A stretch of DNA of 64,000 nucleotides from Euclidia mi (GCA_944739405.2 OX123182.2:93240051-93304050); one strand, 5' to 3'. Positions 40,807-53,372 are shown, counted from the first letter of the stretch. Notes: generated from the sequence alone by a model not told the origin. A program made the numbers and translations.

Positions 40807-42964
40807 CGGTTGATCGTTGGGTCCTCTTCGTTCGCTATGAGCAGGTGCCAGTTGTCTTGACCTATTAGCACCTTTGGCACGCCTATGTCATACACCAGCT
40901 TCTTCTTGATGCCTTCGAGGTGTTTGCAGTCTATCAGGTCCTCTTCGGCGATCTTCTGCGGCGACAGGTGTAGGCTGGCTACGGTGCGCGCACACAAAGG
41001 CACTTGTTTGCTGTCGGCGCCGGCTCCTCGTATTTGTATGTCTACGCGTCGCGACGTTGGCATGTCGATCGACGTATCGCCTATGGCACGGATCGTAAAC
41101 GGGTCCAGGCTCCCTTCCGCGCCGACTTCCTTGGCTATGTCTTCGTCTATGAGCGATACGGTGCTTCCGTCGTCGAGTAGGGCGAACGTAGACGCCTCTC
41201 CCGCCGGTCCGACTATCTGCACGGGCACTATCTTTAAGTATGCTTGAGCCTTTGCACGTATGCACGAACTGGCGACCGTTTCTTGCTTTTCTATGTTCAC
41301 GTCTTCGGTCCTATGGGCTCCTCTATCGTAGTGAAGCAACTGGTTGTGTGTAGCGCGACATCCCTCTACACCGCACTTCTTGGGCTTGCACGAGTGTTCT
41401 ATTCGGCGTATGCGTAAGCAGCGAAAACACAATCCAAGCTGCTTAGCTAGCTGCCATCTCTTCTCTGCGTTGGCGTTACGAAACGTGCTGCAGGCCGACG
41501 AGTAGTGTCCTTTGCGTTCACATATCCTGCACTTCGCGTTAGACGTGTCCGTATGCGTTCGCTTCTCCGTCGCCGTCGCCGTGTACGTCCTCTGCACGGT
41601 ACGTCTGCTTGGCGGCCCATCGGTGATGTTCTCAGCCGGCGCGAACGCGCTACAGTAACGCGCGTACTCTGTCACGAAGTCACTGAATCGGCTGAGGTCC
41701 GGCTTCGACTGGCACTTCTCGGTATACGTCTTGTACCACTGCACACGTAGCGAGTTCGGTAGCTTCTCGGTCAACACGCGCACTAGCTCCGCATTGATGA
41801 GGTAGTGTTCCTTTTTCAACGCACGAAGTGTGACGACGCCGCTTCTAATCTTGCTCGCGAACGCGCATATGTCCTTAGGTGCTTCGCTACAGCGTGGCAG
41901 GGTCCTCAGCTTGTCCGTCTCTGCCTGTGCGATCGAGTCTGGTCGTCCGAACTGCAGCTCCAACTCCTTCATGATCTCATCTGGTCGCGCATGCCCAATC
42001 AGTTCAGAGCTAACTGTTTCTAACGCTCTTCCCTTGAGACTTCTTCTCAGTCTCGCTGTATTCTCCACGTCGTTGAAGAAATTCTTGGTGGTGTCGTATA
42101 TCGCCTTGAACGACAGCCACTCGGTGTGCGCGCCGCCGAACGTCGGTAGCGTCATGATGACTTTCGAAACCGCCGGGTGTGGTGCAACTATCGATGTGTC
42201 CGGTGGCTTCCTGTCGGCGAGCGCGGCGATCGCGGAGGTGAGATCCGTGATGAACGGCTTCAGCGAATCACCTCCCTGTTGATGAACGTCCATCTTCTGT
42301 GAGGGCGGTCCATCTACTATCTTCTGTGCCCCGTCGACGTCCCTCTTCTTAGTGGGTGCCGATATCACTTCTATATCTTCGGGGCCGGGCTGGGGTTCCG
42401 GAGCCTCTTCCAACCACGAACGTACGTAGTCTTGTTTCGACTGTCCATCCTCGTCGTAGTCATCGGAGTCCGCCTCTTCTTCAGCCTTCTGTAGTGCTAA
42501 CTGTGCTAACTGTAGTTTTATCTTCAAAACTTCTTCTCGAGCCAACATCACATTTCTATTGGAGCGTCCCGTAGCTGCTGAGCGTTGGTCGTGTTCCCTC
42601 GTTGGCTTCTTTCTATCTCTATTTTCTATTATACTATGTTGCGCTGTACAAACGCTCGATCTATCGGATGGTTGCAACGTCCTTTCCTTGCCATCTTCAT
42701 TTTTCGACTGCACTTCTGCTCGCTCCCTTGCATCTTGAGTGATGTTTCGTTCGTCCCTCCCCGCGGGGCCGGGGGGGGGGCCGGCGGCGGCGCGTCGCTC
42801 CCGACTGTTGTCGACGGCGATCGCGGTGGCCCGTCGTGACGGACGACCGCGGCGGCTGGGTTGCGGGCAGCGGCGGCGCGGGCAGGGGTACTGGAACTAG
42901 GCCCGGCGCCGGCCGCTCCCCCGGCGACCTCGGGAGCACGACCTCTTGAACGCGTCGTAGGCAT
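40710..42964 (-). CDS. BEL/Pao gag and protease, one frame change at a homopolymer
   Basis: Probable start ATG at 42964 (MPTTRSRG, a common BEL gag start). That frame runs to a C10 run (plus strand G10, 42771-42780), after which the long frame (667 residues from 42713 to 40710) continues; a one-base error or indel in the run would explain it. Features: an acidic N-terminal linker, the DUF1759-like capsid (SKVIMTLPTFGGAHTEWLSF, LKGRALETVSSELIG), zinc knuckles CRICERKGHYSSAC and CFRCLRIRRIEHSC, and an aspartic protease with FALLDDGSTVSLID near residue 510. It ends by overlapping pol by 97 bases in another frame. Gag packages RNA; the protease matures the particle. Confidence 0.85.
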
Positions 42965-42972
42965 TCTTCTTC

Positions 42973-42992
42973 AATCCGGCTCGAAGCGACCA
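42973..42992 (-). other. Primer-binding site, tRNA-Tyr-like
   Basis: Five bases after the 5' LTR the minus strand reads TGGTCGCTTCGAGCCGG. It is complementary to a tRNA 3' end like that of animal tRNA-Tyr (CCGGCTCGAAGG plus discriminator and CCA) with one extra base. tRNA identity is from memory of tRNA-Tyr sequences. Confidence 0.6.
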
Positions 42993-42997
42993 ACAAA

Positions 42998-44150
42998 TGT
43001 AACGGATGCCAGGAATCGAACCTTTGCTAGTCCGCTACAGTGCGCTGGTAGTGTGCTGCTGACGTGTGCCTACGACGATGCGTGTTCTTCTATGTGTGTG
43101 GACTGTATGGCTTCGATGTGTAAGGGCTTCAGAAATGAAACATCTTCATACGTTGAGAGCGATGCTGTTCAGGTGTGCGGTGCTTGATGGTTACAAGATG
43201 GTGGTTGAGACGGCAACAACTGCCCGAATTGGTGGTCGCTTAAGTACCTCGAAACTTTACCTTATCGACGACCATCGCACCGAACACGTGCACAGGGAAT
43301 CTTTCCTTTATTTTTATTTACAAAACAGTACAAATGTTACGTATGTTTCGATCCTATTATGCATACATACATGTTCTATACATCGTTAGATAGGTCTCAT
43401 TAAGTTCTATCTATTGGTATACAATACCTAAACCTAACTATTTGCGTCACTAAGTTATTCCATAAAAACTCCCAAAAAATGCTGCCACACAAGGGCCCGC
43501 CCACTATATTTTCTATTGAAAAACTATCGTATACTAAATTTATATATATAATTTTGGTAGGCCGTTGTGTGCAACTATATGGGGCATCTATTAAAACAAA
43601 CACCATGAAAATATCTTTATTCAATTCGAACATATGACATGATAACTTTGAAGCATAAAAAATTTACAGAATTTCTTAAGTAAATACTATCGTAAGTAAA
43701 CAAATTTTATAATAAACATACGAATGTTTGTTATTATGCTTATTTTAACTATATAAGGTAATAACTAGCAATAAAAAGGTATCTAGACATGATTTCAAGT
43801 CTATATGAAGCTAAAAAACACTTATAAAACTATAATACGAATATGTAAACAAACAGCTGTTTTATGAAGCATTAACTCTTATCTGTCACTACTGATAACG
43901 CTATTTATGATTCGATATCTAAGGTCCCCACGGTTAGCACAAGTTTAAGACTAGTGTTCATGTATTACATAGTTGTTATATATTAGCAATCTAACCATTT
44001 ACACTATTTTAGCTATTTTTTAACGTTTTGACACGTCCGGGAACCGAACCCGGTGTACCGCACGATTAGATAACACTGATTTTATTCGATTTTCACTCGC
44101 GGTTTCGAATACACTATTCACTGTCATAGTTTTAATGTCTGTCGCGAATA
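42998..44150 (-). repeat. 5' LTR of the BEL/Pao element
   Basis: 1153 bp, same sequence as the other LTR at a constant offset of 6932 bp. It serves as promoter for the minus-strand transcript. It ends GAATA before target copy AGTAC (44151-44155), whereas the other ends GAACA. Confidence 0.95.
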
Positions 44151-44155
44151 AGTAC

Positions 44156-45830
44156 CTAGAAAATATGTAAATGGAATCCTCAGATGTATTTCAAAAGCTG
44201 CTGCTCTACACTTTGTACATGTTAGATCAAATCATAATCTGCTTAGATGTACCTACCTTCTTCCAACATAAATTACAAGTTTGATATGAAATGAATCTTA
44301 TATACGTAACAAATACATATTCGAATCGTTACCTAATGGATTTGTAATTGTTCGAATGCTAAGTTAATCGCATTATTTACGACGTATAAATATAGAATTA
44401 ACTAGCTGTTACTCGCGTTTTCACCGGCCTATAACTTCCAACCCAATTTTTCTCTCTTATATGTAAAATAAAAGATCGGCCAATTGTAGGCGACGAGATG
44501 ACCTTGATTTCTTTGACAAGGACTATGCCCATAAGACACAAGATAAAGACAGATGAAAATAACTAATAAAACAACTAATAACTAATAGAACTAATAAAAA
44601 AAAGAAGCAGTGAGGAGCCAATGAACTGACCTGCTGTTTACAGTTGCATTGACATACCGATTTGGATGTGCTTTTAGCTAAATTATTTTGTGATGCAAAG
44701 AAATCACGGCCCTATCCAGGATCCGTGGTTGTCTCTTACTATTAAGAGTACGCTGACTATTAAGTAGCTGAATGTCAACCAAATATAAATAGTGATTACT
44801 GACATGCATTAAAGTTATGATGATTTGTCCTACATCAGAAACTAACAAAATATTTGTAAATTTCTGTTGTCCAAAGCACTTAACCTAACTGACAAAATTA
44901 TACAATAAAAAATTTTTTCTACTTTCACCTTAAATTAATTTAACTCCAAACACGAATAAATCCCGCGTCAATCTAATCTTCTTATTGATACAAAAATCTA
45001 AGCAAGTAAAATGCAACGATTAATAAGAATAATAATAATTAGAAACGTTATTATGTTAACTGAAAAATTTATATGCTCCAAAATTCTCGCCTTAGCATTA
45101 CTGAAGTCCTAATCAGCTCTTCGCAGGACGCTTAGTTTACAAATATGACACTATGAAATTAACTTAAGCAGTCATAACATCAATACTCTTGGTTGTATAT
45201 CATTCGTGCAAGACCAACCAAGACTAGGTACATGTTTTTCCACTCGGTAAACCCTCGGTATTGTAGCCTTAGTATCTAGGTGACCTAAAGGATAACTTAT
45301 TTATTTTTAACGCGTTAGGCTTTTTGTTTACTTTATTTATTCTTGCGGTGGAAACCCTATTATGGACCATCCCCACCGCTACTACCTATTTCTTTCGCGT
45401 TTGAGGTTGACGGAGGATATGGTTAACACTCTATCCTACAATTGTTCGGGGCACACCGCGTTTTACCTCGGCTTCCCATAGCGGATCACGTAAATCTCAG
45501 TAATAGCAAACATACACCCACTAGTTTAAGCTGTTAAGTTTATTTAGTCTCTACTCTACCCATCCAGCCGTTCAAATATCACGTCTCTATTTTGTCCCTT
45601 TCTCTGAATGATACTGCCAAGTCTGTATGTCTAAAACACTGCGAAAGAAAACTAACCACTTTCGATATTACGCACGTACCGCCAACGGCTCAACGCAATT
45701 TGTCAAAGCTTCTTATCATGATGCCTATCCCGAACATTTATTCTAAAAACAACAAAGGAAAATAAACTGTCTTTTCGTCTATCGTTTACGAAATACTCAT
45801 ACAGAGTGTCAAGCAGTTTAAGGAAATTTA
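44156..45830. other. Arm 1, non-coding
   Basis: No gene. Blocks match arm 2 in reverse, for example 'ttcttattgatacaaaaatc' (near 44980), 'taacgcgttaggctttttgt' (near 45310) and 'atgatactgccaagtctgta' (near 45610). The gypsy gag-protease remnant of arm 2 is missing between 44290 and 44470. Confidence 0.7.
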
Positions 45831-48059
45831 CGAATCCACGCACGGCGTGGTTTTATGTATTAAAATGTATGCTCAGTTGACTCTTTCCACCTTGTCTTAC
45901 AGTTTAACCTAGAAAAGCAAAACTAAAGTATCTACTTCAGATACTTTTATAAATTTATTTTAAAACTTAAGAAGTAATTCTGCCAGGAATTATGTTATTT
46001 TTAGAAAGTTTACTACTGTCCTACATTCTCTATGTAAGAGTACAATGTGATTGTTTTCATAAACCAGTACTTTGAATAAGCATTTACTGCTAAATTCAAA
46101 TACAATACCGGGGTTGCCGTTGATTTATAAAATTATGCCAAGTGCAATAACTCAAGTACGTTCAATGAAGCCCACATGTGGAATCAGTTCAATCAATCCC
46201 ATTATTTATTTCGAAGGAAAATGTATGCCTAATGTTACCAACTAGATAAAAGAAATATAAAAAGAAAAACTGAAAAGATGATGTAATAGTATTCTTATTG
46301 TGTAGGTGTTCTATTTCTTAATTATTTTCAATCATCGATATCCTGTCTCCTGAAGTTGTGAATTTATGCTACAGGTTTATTCAAACATTTTATTCAAAAC
46401 TTGAGTTTTACTAAAACCGTGAGAAAACCTTCTCTGTATAAAAATAGTACTCTATACTGATATGGATTAAATAAAGAGAGCAAGAGGATTTTAAAATTAG
46501 CTTTTATATATGAAACCGAAACAAACTATTTCGGAGAGTAGGTAATATTATTTTATATATCACACAGGTCTGAAAAATTCCTTTTATCGAATCCCTAATC
46601 CGTCAGCGGTCTGTGGTTAGAACTCTCTTCGGGTTTAATTAAACATCCACAACTCGGGGCTAACTATCGAAATAGTTTGGCATAGATATTGTTTGAGATA
46701 GAAATATTGTCTATGGTTGTTAAATGAGAATATTAGTTGGTATAATTTTTTTTTTGTCTATTGTACTTTTTTTACTCACTCATTTTTTATTCTTGTCTTG
46801 AAAAATTAACACGTATTGTCGTCTCGTAAATCATCGCCTTTTTGAAAAGCACATGGTTAAACCAGCTTCGCGAATTGTATTGTTAAATCTTATAAATTGC
46901 CGCTAATTGATTTGTCCGGCACCGATCAGCCCGTCGTATTGTAAATTGTGATTTTGAATTGAACATTGACATCTGCAAAAGTTGTGTAAATCCGCACCTC
47001 GTGCAGCGAGCCTTGAAGACGTCGCGTACAAAACCGGCACTAGGTAGAAGTATCACTTGCTAATATTGGCCAATATAGTCTTGTGTATTCTTTAGCTTAG
47101 TTGCAGGACCGACACCAGAAGATCTCAGGTAACTGTACATTGTATTTTAATTCTTAGCGCTAAGAAACTTGGTCATATATGTCAGACACTCTTTGCCTTG
47201 CTTAGAACAACTGGATGAATCTAATTAAGCTTCCATTGCCCTCTGCAAACAATTCCCAGTCTGTCTAGGCAAGCTCTGAACAGATATATAATATTTATGT
47301 ATTTACAAAACAAAAATTATATATGTATCTTTATCCATTATCTAATACCTATAACACAAGCTCTGCTTAGCTTGGGACTAGATGGTGATGTGTGTATGTG
47401 GTAGAATATTATTATTATTATTAATACGCTACCGTAGCTCAAAGAGAAACGGATTTGAATAAAGTTTTTCATGTTTTATTATATACAATGTATGTAAAGC
47501 ATACTGTCAGCTAATCCGTGACCACAACCGATGTGAACTGGTTGAAACATTGAGAGAACTGAGGTATCTATACCTGAAAATAGTTAGCTAAAGCTATTGA
47601 AACCACCATTGTTTGAGTGTTAAGTAAACTTGTTTGCAATATGTTACCTTGGTTGTATATATTGTTCCCCATACAAGTATAGTACAAGAGTTTTGATATT
47701 ACAAAACTTTGTAACTGCAGCTCGTGAAGTTGGTATATTGTAAAATAAATATCGTTGACAATATAGCTTGCAAATCTCTATTTTAAACTCATTTTGAACA
47801 AAATATCAAGGAGAAGAACATCAAAAGCAAGGAGACGGAAATTGAGTACTTACTTTATTGTAAAAATGTATTCACATATAAAGAGTGACTAATAAATATA
47901 CTTATATGTACAAAAAAATATATGTCACTCGTCTTCCTTAAAATTGGATATGTATCCTTTCCTATGCACGTAAAACGTTATAGTGAATAATTGTGTTGTA
48001 CTAATTGCTTATTTGTCAAAACATAACAGAACATTATATTATTACTTGATGATCCCCGC

Positions 48060-48235
48060 GGTTACACCCGCGTTATTTAAGGCTACTGCTCCGCTCCCGT
48101 GGCTCATAGCGTGATGTTATATAACCTATAGCCTTCCTCGATAAATGACCTATCTAACACTGAATAATTTATCAGATTGGAGGTAGTTACTGAGATTTGC
48201 GCATTTAACCAAACAAACAAATTTTTCAGCTTTAT
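48060..48235 (+). repeat. Common lepidopteran dispersed repeat
   Basis: 'ccgcggttacacccgcg', 'ctccgctcccgtggc', 'cctatagccttcctcgataa', 'ggtagttactgagatttgcg' and 'aaacaaacaaatttttcagc'. I know this string pattern as widespread in moth and butterfly genomes. Element class not determined. Confidence 0.6.
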
Positions 48236-48237
48236 TT

Positions 48238-48365
48238 AAACATAACATAACATAACTTCACACCTTTTATCCCCGAAGGGGTAGGCAGAGATGTATTAAA
48301 CACCCACACTTCGCCAGTTATGTTTAGGTCTTAATGTAATAGGGGGCGAGCTTTATAATTATATT
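48238..48365 (-). mobile_element. SINE 3' half with RTE-LINE-type tail
   Basis: The minus strand reads 'ggcgaagtgtgggtgttta', 'ctctgcctaccccttcgg' and a GTTAT repeat tail. It is the same 3' module as at 2490-2619 and 17330-17415, with a different tail repeat. The 5' part is unclear. Confidence 0.6.
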
Positions 48366-51070
48366 AGTATTAGATTAGATATGAAACAGACACCGAGTCG
48401 TGACAAACGTAGGTCAAAAGTGTCGTCTTACAAAGTGGGGTCATATGCCATACATTGTATAATGTCGGACAAGTACCTGTCAAAACTACGTAACTTCTAA
48501 TAAACTAAAGACTTAACTCTAATATATAGATCTAGGTAGACGATCATATGTTCACGAGAGCCATAGCAGGTCAAACAGGTTTTTGAGAATATTGCAAATA
48601 TAAAAACATATTGAAAAATGACAACATGCTTTGTTCCAAGTCTATTGCGATCTGCCGCAACTTTGAGCGCACTACGGGCAGTTGATGATTGATGCTTAAT
48701 ATACTTGTCTGACCAGATATTGTCCTGCCAAAAGACAATAAATGGCTTAGGCTTTTACAGCCAGCTGTGCCTCACAAATATTTAGCGATAGAATACGCCA
48801 ACGTGGTATTACCTATCAGCATCACGTACGCCCTAGGAATGCTGTATTGTGCTAGAACAATGTCGGCACATGCTTTGAGGTTGTGAAGTATGTGAGCGAG
48901 TAATAGTGTAAAAACTGGTTAGAACAAAAAGTGGACCGACTGCCCTGCAATGCTGCCCAGTGCAAGGGGTTGGTTGAAATTGAGACACTATTAGATATCT
49001 AAGATAGATATTAGGTAAATGTTTATAATTGTTACGGTTGCACTATTAATATCCGTAATTAGCACAGCACTTGTGCGTGGCTATTAAAACTTTTCGATTC
49101 GCTCGAATAGTTCAAATAAACGGATTGCCTTGAGCAGAGACCAATAATAACTTAAATTTCTTCGCGACATCGCTGAAGTAACTGATAATATCTGTTGCAT
49201 ATGCCTGTTGCGTTTCTAAATTTAAACAGTAAGTAAGCAGAAACGTACATAATTAACGACAGTTGGCTTGACTCTGGCTCGTGTGCAACAATATTTAAAT
49301 AGTTGTACTGGCAAACCTTTAGGACAAACGAATTAAAATGAGAACGCTTTTTTATAGGCGTTGCCACCGGCGTGCAGTCGTTTATAATAACAATTTAATT
49401 CTTATCAATCAGTTTGATGTAATCGTTTTTGAACCTATGAAGACACCTTGATAGCTTTAGCTACAGACACGGAAAGAGGTAATGCAGAGTTAAGCGACTA
49501 GAGGATTTTACCCTGGTAAAAGGTTAGGGCATTTCCAAGCAAAGGTTTCGGTTTCTTATCAAACCACTTGGACCTTAAGATAAAACTTAATAAGATTGAT
49601 ATCTAGCTCAACTTCTCTATTATTTTTCCCGCGTCCACTCTGTATGTGTATTTCATAAACGATAGACGAAGAGACAGTATATTTTCCTTTGTTGTTTTTA
49701 GAATAAATGTTCGAGATAGGCATCATGATAAGAAGCTTTGACATATCGCGTTGAGACGCCGCCGGCGCTACGTGCGTAATATCGAAAGTGCTTAGTCTTC
49801 TTTAGCAATGTTTTAGGCATACAGACTTGGCAGTATCATTCAGAGAAATGGCGCACAAAATAGATACGTAATATTTGAACGACTTGATGGATAGAGTAGA
49901 GACTAAATAAATTACAGGTAGGGCTTAAACTTAAAGTGTTTGCTATTACTGAGATTCATGTTATCTGCTATGGGAGGCCGAGGTATAACGCGGTGGTTTA
50001 AGTGAGTATGCCCGAACGACTGCTAGATAGAGTTTTAAGCACATCCTCTGCCCACCTCAAACTTGAACCACAGAGTAGCGGAGGAGATGGTGAACAATAG
50101 GATTTCTACTGCGAGAACAAACAAAAGAAACAAAAAGCTTAACGCGTTAAAACCTATGCTTTTGGTTATCTAGCTACTGAAGACTACAATAACATAATTA
50201 TGATGATATGCAGGCTAGAGCATTGTTGCCCCGACTTAGGGATTTAGTGATCGTTAATTTCAAAGTGTCATTTAAAGCATCCTGCGAAGGGCTGGTTATT
50301 GTTTAGGCGAGAGTCTTAGAGCTTATTTATTTTTTAGTAAATATAATATTGTCCTTAGAATTCTTCTTATTCATCATTGCTTTTTATTTGCTTAGATTTT
50401 TATATCAATAAGAAGAGAAGCATGACACAGCAGCTTATTTGCGTTTAAATTTATTCAAGGTGAAAGTTGCTAAAATTGGTTTTGGAAAAGTGGCCTTAAT
50501 GAACTGCGATAAGTATATTTTTGTCAGCTAGTTTAAGTGTTTTGATAACAAAAACTTACATATTTGGTAAGTTTCTGACGTTTAAAAGTATCTGGAGGCA
50601 CGATAGTGCCCCCGCCAAGTCGAGAGCGAAGCAACACTGCCGTACCATCCTTTTCTTGAACCATTTCGCCGCATTTTCAGGCTCCCATTTCAGAACCTCT
50701 GGATGGAACTAGAACGCTGAAATTTTCGTCATCTAGTAAGCTATAATCATACACTTGAAATCCAATTTTAAGTCAGCAGATCATTTAGTTCCGAAGCAAA
50801 GCGAAAGCAAAGTTTCGCATTTTTTACACTGACACCCTGACTCGTGGATCATCAAAATTGAACTGGTACTTTCCATTGACCTAGAGCGCTGAAATTTGAT
50901 ACAGAGGTAGAGTTTAACGCCCACATAGAGGGAAAACTATCAAAACTAGGATTATGGAAGATCTGGACTACCTGATGAGAAACCATAAGGGCACACTTAA
51001 ACTATTAGCGTTATCGACCGAGAGTCTTTGCAAAATTTATTTTGCGTAGTGGGACTCTACATTTAAAATG

Positions 51071-51515
51071 AATTTTCTGCAAAGAGAAGTGAAATCCTAC
51101 CAAAAACATTCTGTAAAGAAAAAGCCTAGTCTCGATGCAGCTGCTTGTTATCTCTTAAAAGTAATGAAATCTCTAGACAAAGTTAAGCCATGTCTAAGGT
51201 TCGTTACAGCAATTTCTTTATTATTACATTTGTTGACCTGTATTGATCGCATTTTTTTCAATGTCTAGAGCCTAAAAAAATGTTCAACCGTTGTTCATTT
51301 TTTACACGTTAGTGAATAGTGGGTACAGGTCAACGGCCAAGTCACATAACATTAAATGTAATAATAAAGAAATTGCAGCAAGGAACCTTAGACATGGCTT
51401 AACTTTGTCTAGAGATTTCATTATTTTTTAGAGATAAACAAGCAGCTGCATCGAGACTTGGCTATTTCTTCACAGAATGTTTTTGGTGGGATTCATTATT
51501 CTTCTCAAAGCATTT
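51071..51515. repeat. Fold-back element, ~150-bp arms
   Basis: Arms at about 51071-51240 and 51327-51515 are inverse of each other (for example 'gcagctgcttgttatctc' / 'gagataaacaagcagctgc', 'aagttaagccatgtctaagg' / inverse) with a loop of about 85 bp. The paired arm 1 interval (44640-44870) is about 0.9 kb shorter and lacks it. The open frame 51068-51268 lies in one arm and is not credible. Confidence 0.75.
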
Positions 51516-51847
51516 CAGTTATTATTTTACCTTTATTTATTGACATTCAGCTGCATATTAGTCACCACGATCAGAGTTGACTAAGGATGTTGGACAAGGC
51601 CATGTTCTCCATACATTGCAAAATAATTGTCAAAAACACTCCAAATCGGAATCTATTTAAAGATGGGGAACAATGACAATACGACTTCCAAGAGCGGAGG
51701 TCGGTTCATTAGCTCCTCACTTCTCCTTTTTTTACAATACCGAAAAATCCTACAGCGAGACAAGTGCCTCCTGACCCGTCTATCTTCTTCCATCTGTCTT
51801 TTTTGTGTCTTATGGGGTCAGTCAAGTCCTTGTTAACGGAATCTAGG

Positions 51848-52760
51848 TCATTTCGCCACCACCGCTTGGCTCTTGATCTCATTTCCCAAAACACCCATAG
51901 AAAACAGTGCTTTGCTACTTAGCTCTATTGCTAGAAGCAAGCAGCTGTTCCCTATTTGGAATGGAATGTTATTCTGATGCAACGTCTCATATTTGATTGC
52001 GCTAAGTGACGCACCCGTATTAACTATCCAATTATATGACCTGTTACCAAGTGACAAAGGAATAGAATTATAATTATTATAATGACAAATATTCGCATGA
52101 TTATTCGCGTTGTTCACGAAAACATTTTAGGTTCATTAGAGCTACTAGTACTGTCTTCTTGTGTATCACGCACACTAGCTGTTGCATAGTTTCTTCCCTG
52201 ATTACCACGAGCATAATTTTATTACTATGTATGTACGTACCTCTAGAGCCACGATTACCTCGGTAGTAGCCACCTAACGGCTGTCCACGCTCTCGAGTAG
52301 GGTGACCACGAGAACGGAACTGGCCGCGCTGATTGTTGTAGACACCGCCTGCCTGAAAATACCGTCCTCTAGATGAATATGATGTATTGTTAGTGTTGCG
52401 CGTATATTCCCTGTTCGTCAATTTCATAATGTTGTCCTCTGGACACGTAGATGTCTCCTCGTCAGCCGCACCTCGAATGGCATCCTTCAATTTATCATAA
52501 TTTCTGGCGGGAATAATAGTGCTTATGTGCCTATTTCGCAATCCGGTGGCAAATCGTTTTAAGGCCATTTTTCATTCAACGGCTTAAGTATGCTATACTT
52601 ATTTGTATCACCATTAGCCTGCGAAATAGTAAGGTCAACTAATAAATATTCAATTTGCTTACCATAGTCCTGGATGTCCCGCTGATTTTGTTTACACCGC
52701 ATCAGTTGTTCTTGTAAACTTGTGTCTAAGCGCGTAATTTATATTGGAAGAGGGTACTTC
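51848..52760 (-). pseudogene. Ty3/gypsy-type gag-protease remnant
   Basis: Minus strand, several frames. Capsid end: SLQEQLMRCKQNQRDIQDYG, IEYLLVDLTISQANGDTN (about 52720-52600), then a frame change near 52565-52575 and LKRFATGLRNRHISTIIPAR, YDKLKDAIRGA. A Gly/Arg-rich stretch follows (SRGRYFQAGG, RGGHP-like, YYRGNRGSRG), then a degraded knuckle. Protease: YNWIVNTGASLSAIKYETL, where the catalytic DTG has become NTG, so inactive. RT is absent. Only in arm 2. Confidence 0.7.
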
Positions 52761-52851
52761 TATGCAGATTATTATTTGATCTACCATTCACAAATTTTGA
52801 AAAGCAGCTTTTGAAATAAATCTGGGGATTTTCCTGCCATTTACATAGGTA

Positions 52852-53234
52852 CTACATACAGGGTGTCACAAGACGCATCACTAAGCCAAAGCCTACTCGT
52901 TGTGGACATCATGCCAAGTCATACTAACCAAAACTAATACCTGGGAAACGACTTTCTTTTAAGTTTTCACATTTTTTAAACCGTAATTAAAAGCGCGCGC
53001 GTGCAATGCTCGAAATACCTACTTATCCAAGGGGTCACATCTAAAGAACATATTGGCAGGGTAAATGCTTCGATTTTTTATCTAATTAGAAAAAATCCAT
53101 ACTAACTTTGAGCCTCAATATCTCCTGAACCAGTAATTTCCCAGGTATGGTGTTGAAGTAAAAAATTTTCGTAGTGATTTGTACAACATGGGCTTTCAGT
53201 TTTCGTTAAGGGTCTTTTTACACCCTGTATGTAG
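52852..53234. mobile_element. MITE with 'cagggtgt' terminal inverted repeats
   Basis: Perfect 15-bp inverted ends CTACATACAGGGTGT at 52852-52866 and its inverse at 53220-53234; about 380 bp with no coding. MITEs with this end are common in insects. It sits at the place in arm 2 that corresponds to the BEL insertion point in arm 1. Confidence 0.72.
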
Positions 53235-53372
53235 GTCCTTTGCTGCATTTGTTTTTTTTTTTATAAAGACATCTCCCCTTTTAGGTTTACATCCTGTATC
53301 GCGGGGGCCTTTACAAATATACAACCATTGGACACATAGTATACCGAGACTCAAAAGTATTATATCGGATGC

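Larger units (their letters stand above)
36066..44150 (-). mobile_element. Complete BEL/Pao LTR retrotransposon, young
   Basis: 8085 bp with two 1153-bp LTRs, a 5-bp target duplication AGTAC at 36061-36065 and 44151-44155, a primer-binding site, gag-protease and pol. The minus strand is coding. The only LTR difference I noticed is in the terminal CA (one copy ends TA), so insertion is recent. Order: protease in the gag frame, then RT, RNase H and integrase, the BEL/Pao order. No env-like frame between pol and the 3' LTR (75 bp). The arm 2 site lacks it. Two frame changes (42771-42780 and near 40800-40830) mean the copy as sequenced may not encode a continuous polyprotein. Confidence 0.95.
29275..45830 (+). 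repeat. Arm 1 of a large diverged inverted duplication
   Basis: Reverse-complement blocks pair collinearly with 49625-63905. Pairs (arm 1 / arm 2): 29275-29690 / 63900-63540; 29690-29835 / 63190-63020; 29840-30300 / 62790-62345; 30300-30690 / 62340-61960; 30973-31410 / ~61950-61545; 33200-33325 / 61515-61390; 33500-33915 / 54770-54380; 34686-34860 / 54360-54190; 35340-36060 / 53990-53240; 44156-44290 / 52855-52740; 44470-44640 / 51870-51680; 44870-45010 / 50500-50380; 45100-45500 / 50310-49960; 45500-45830 / 49950-49630. Identity within blocks looks roughly 70-90 percent. Specific to this arm: 5S SINE 30700-30962, TIR transposon 31420-33198, an insertion at about 33917-34686, BEL element 36066-44150. 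Confidence 0.85.
45831..49624. other. Spacer between the arms
   Basis: About 3.8 kb with no clear arm homology. A GC-richer patch at about 46900-47040 has no convincing frame. A lepidopteran repeat ('gctactgctccgctcccgtgg', 'ccttcctcgataaatg') is at about 48060-48235, and a SINE tail at 48238-48365. The segment 48600-48960 has coding-like composition but no recognisable protein. Confidence 0.5.

Noticed and set aside
46900..47040. GC-richer patch as a possible host exon
   Set aside because: No open frame of useful length and no splice pair that makes sense.
48600..48960. Coding-like composition in the spacer
   Set aside because: Frequent stops in all frames I tried and no recognisable motif.
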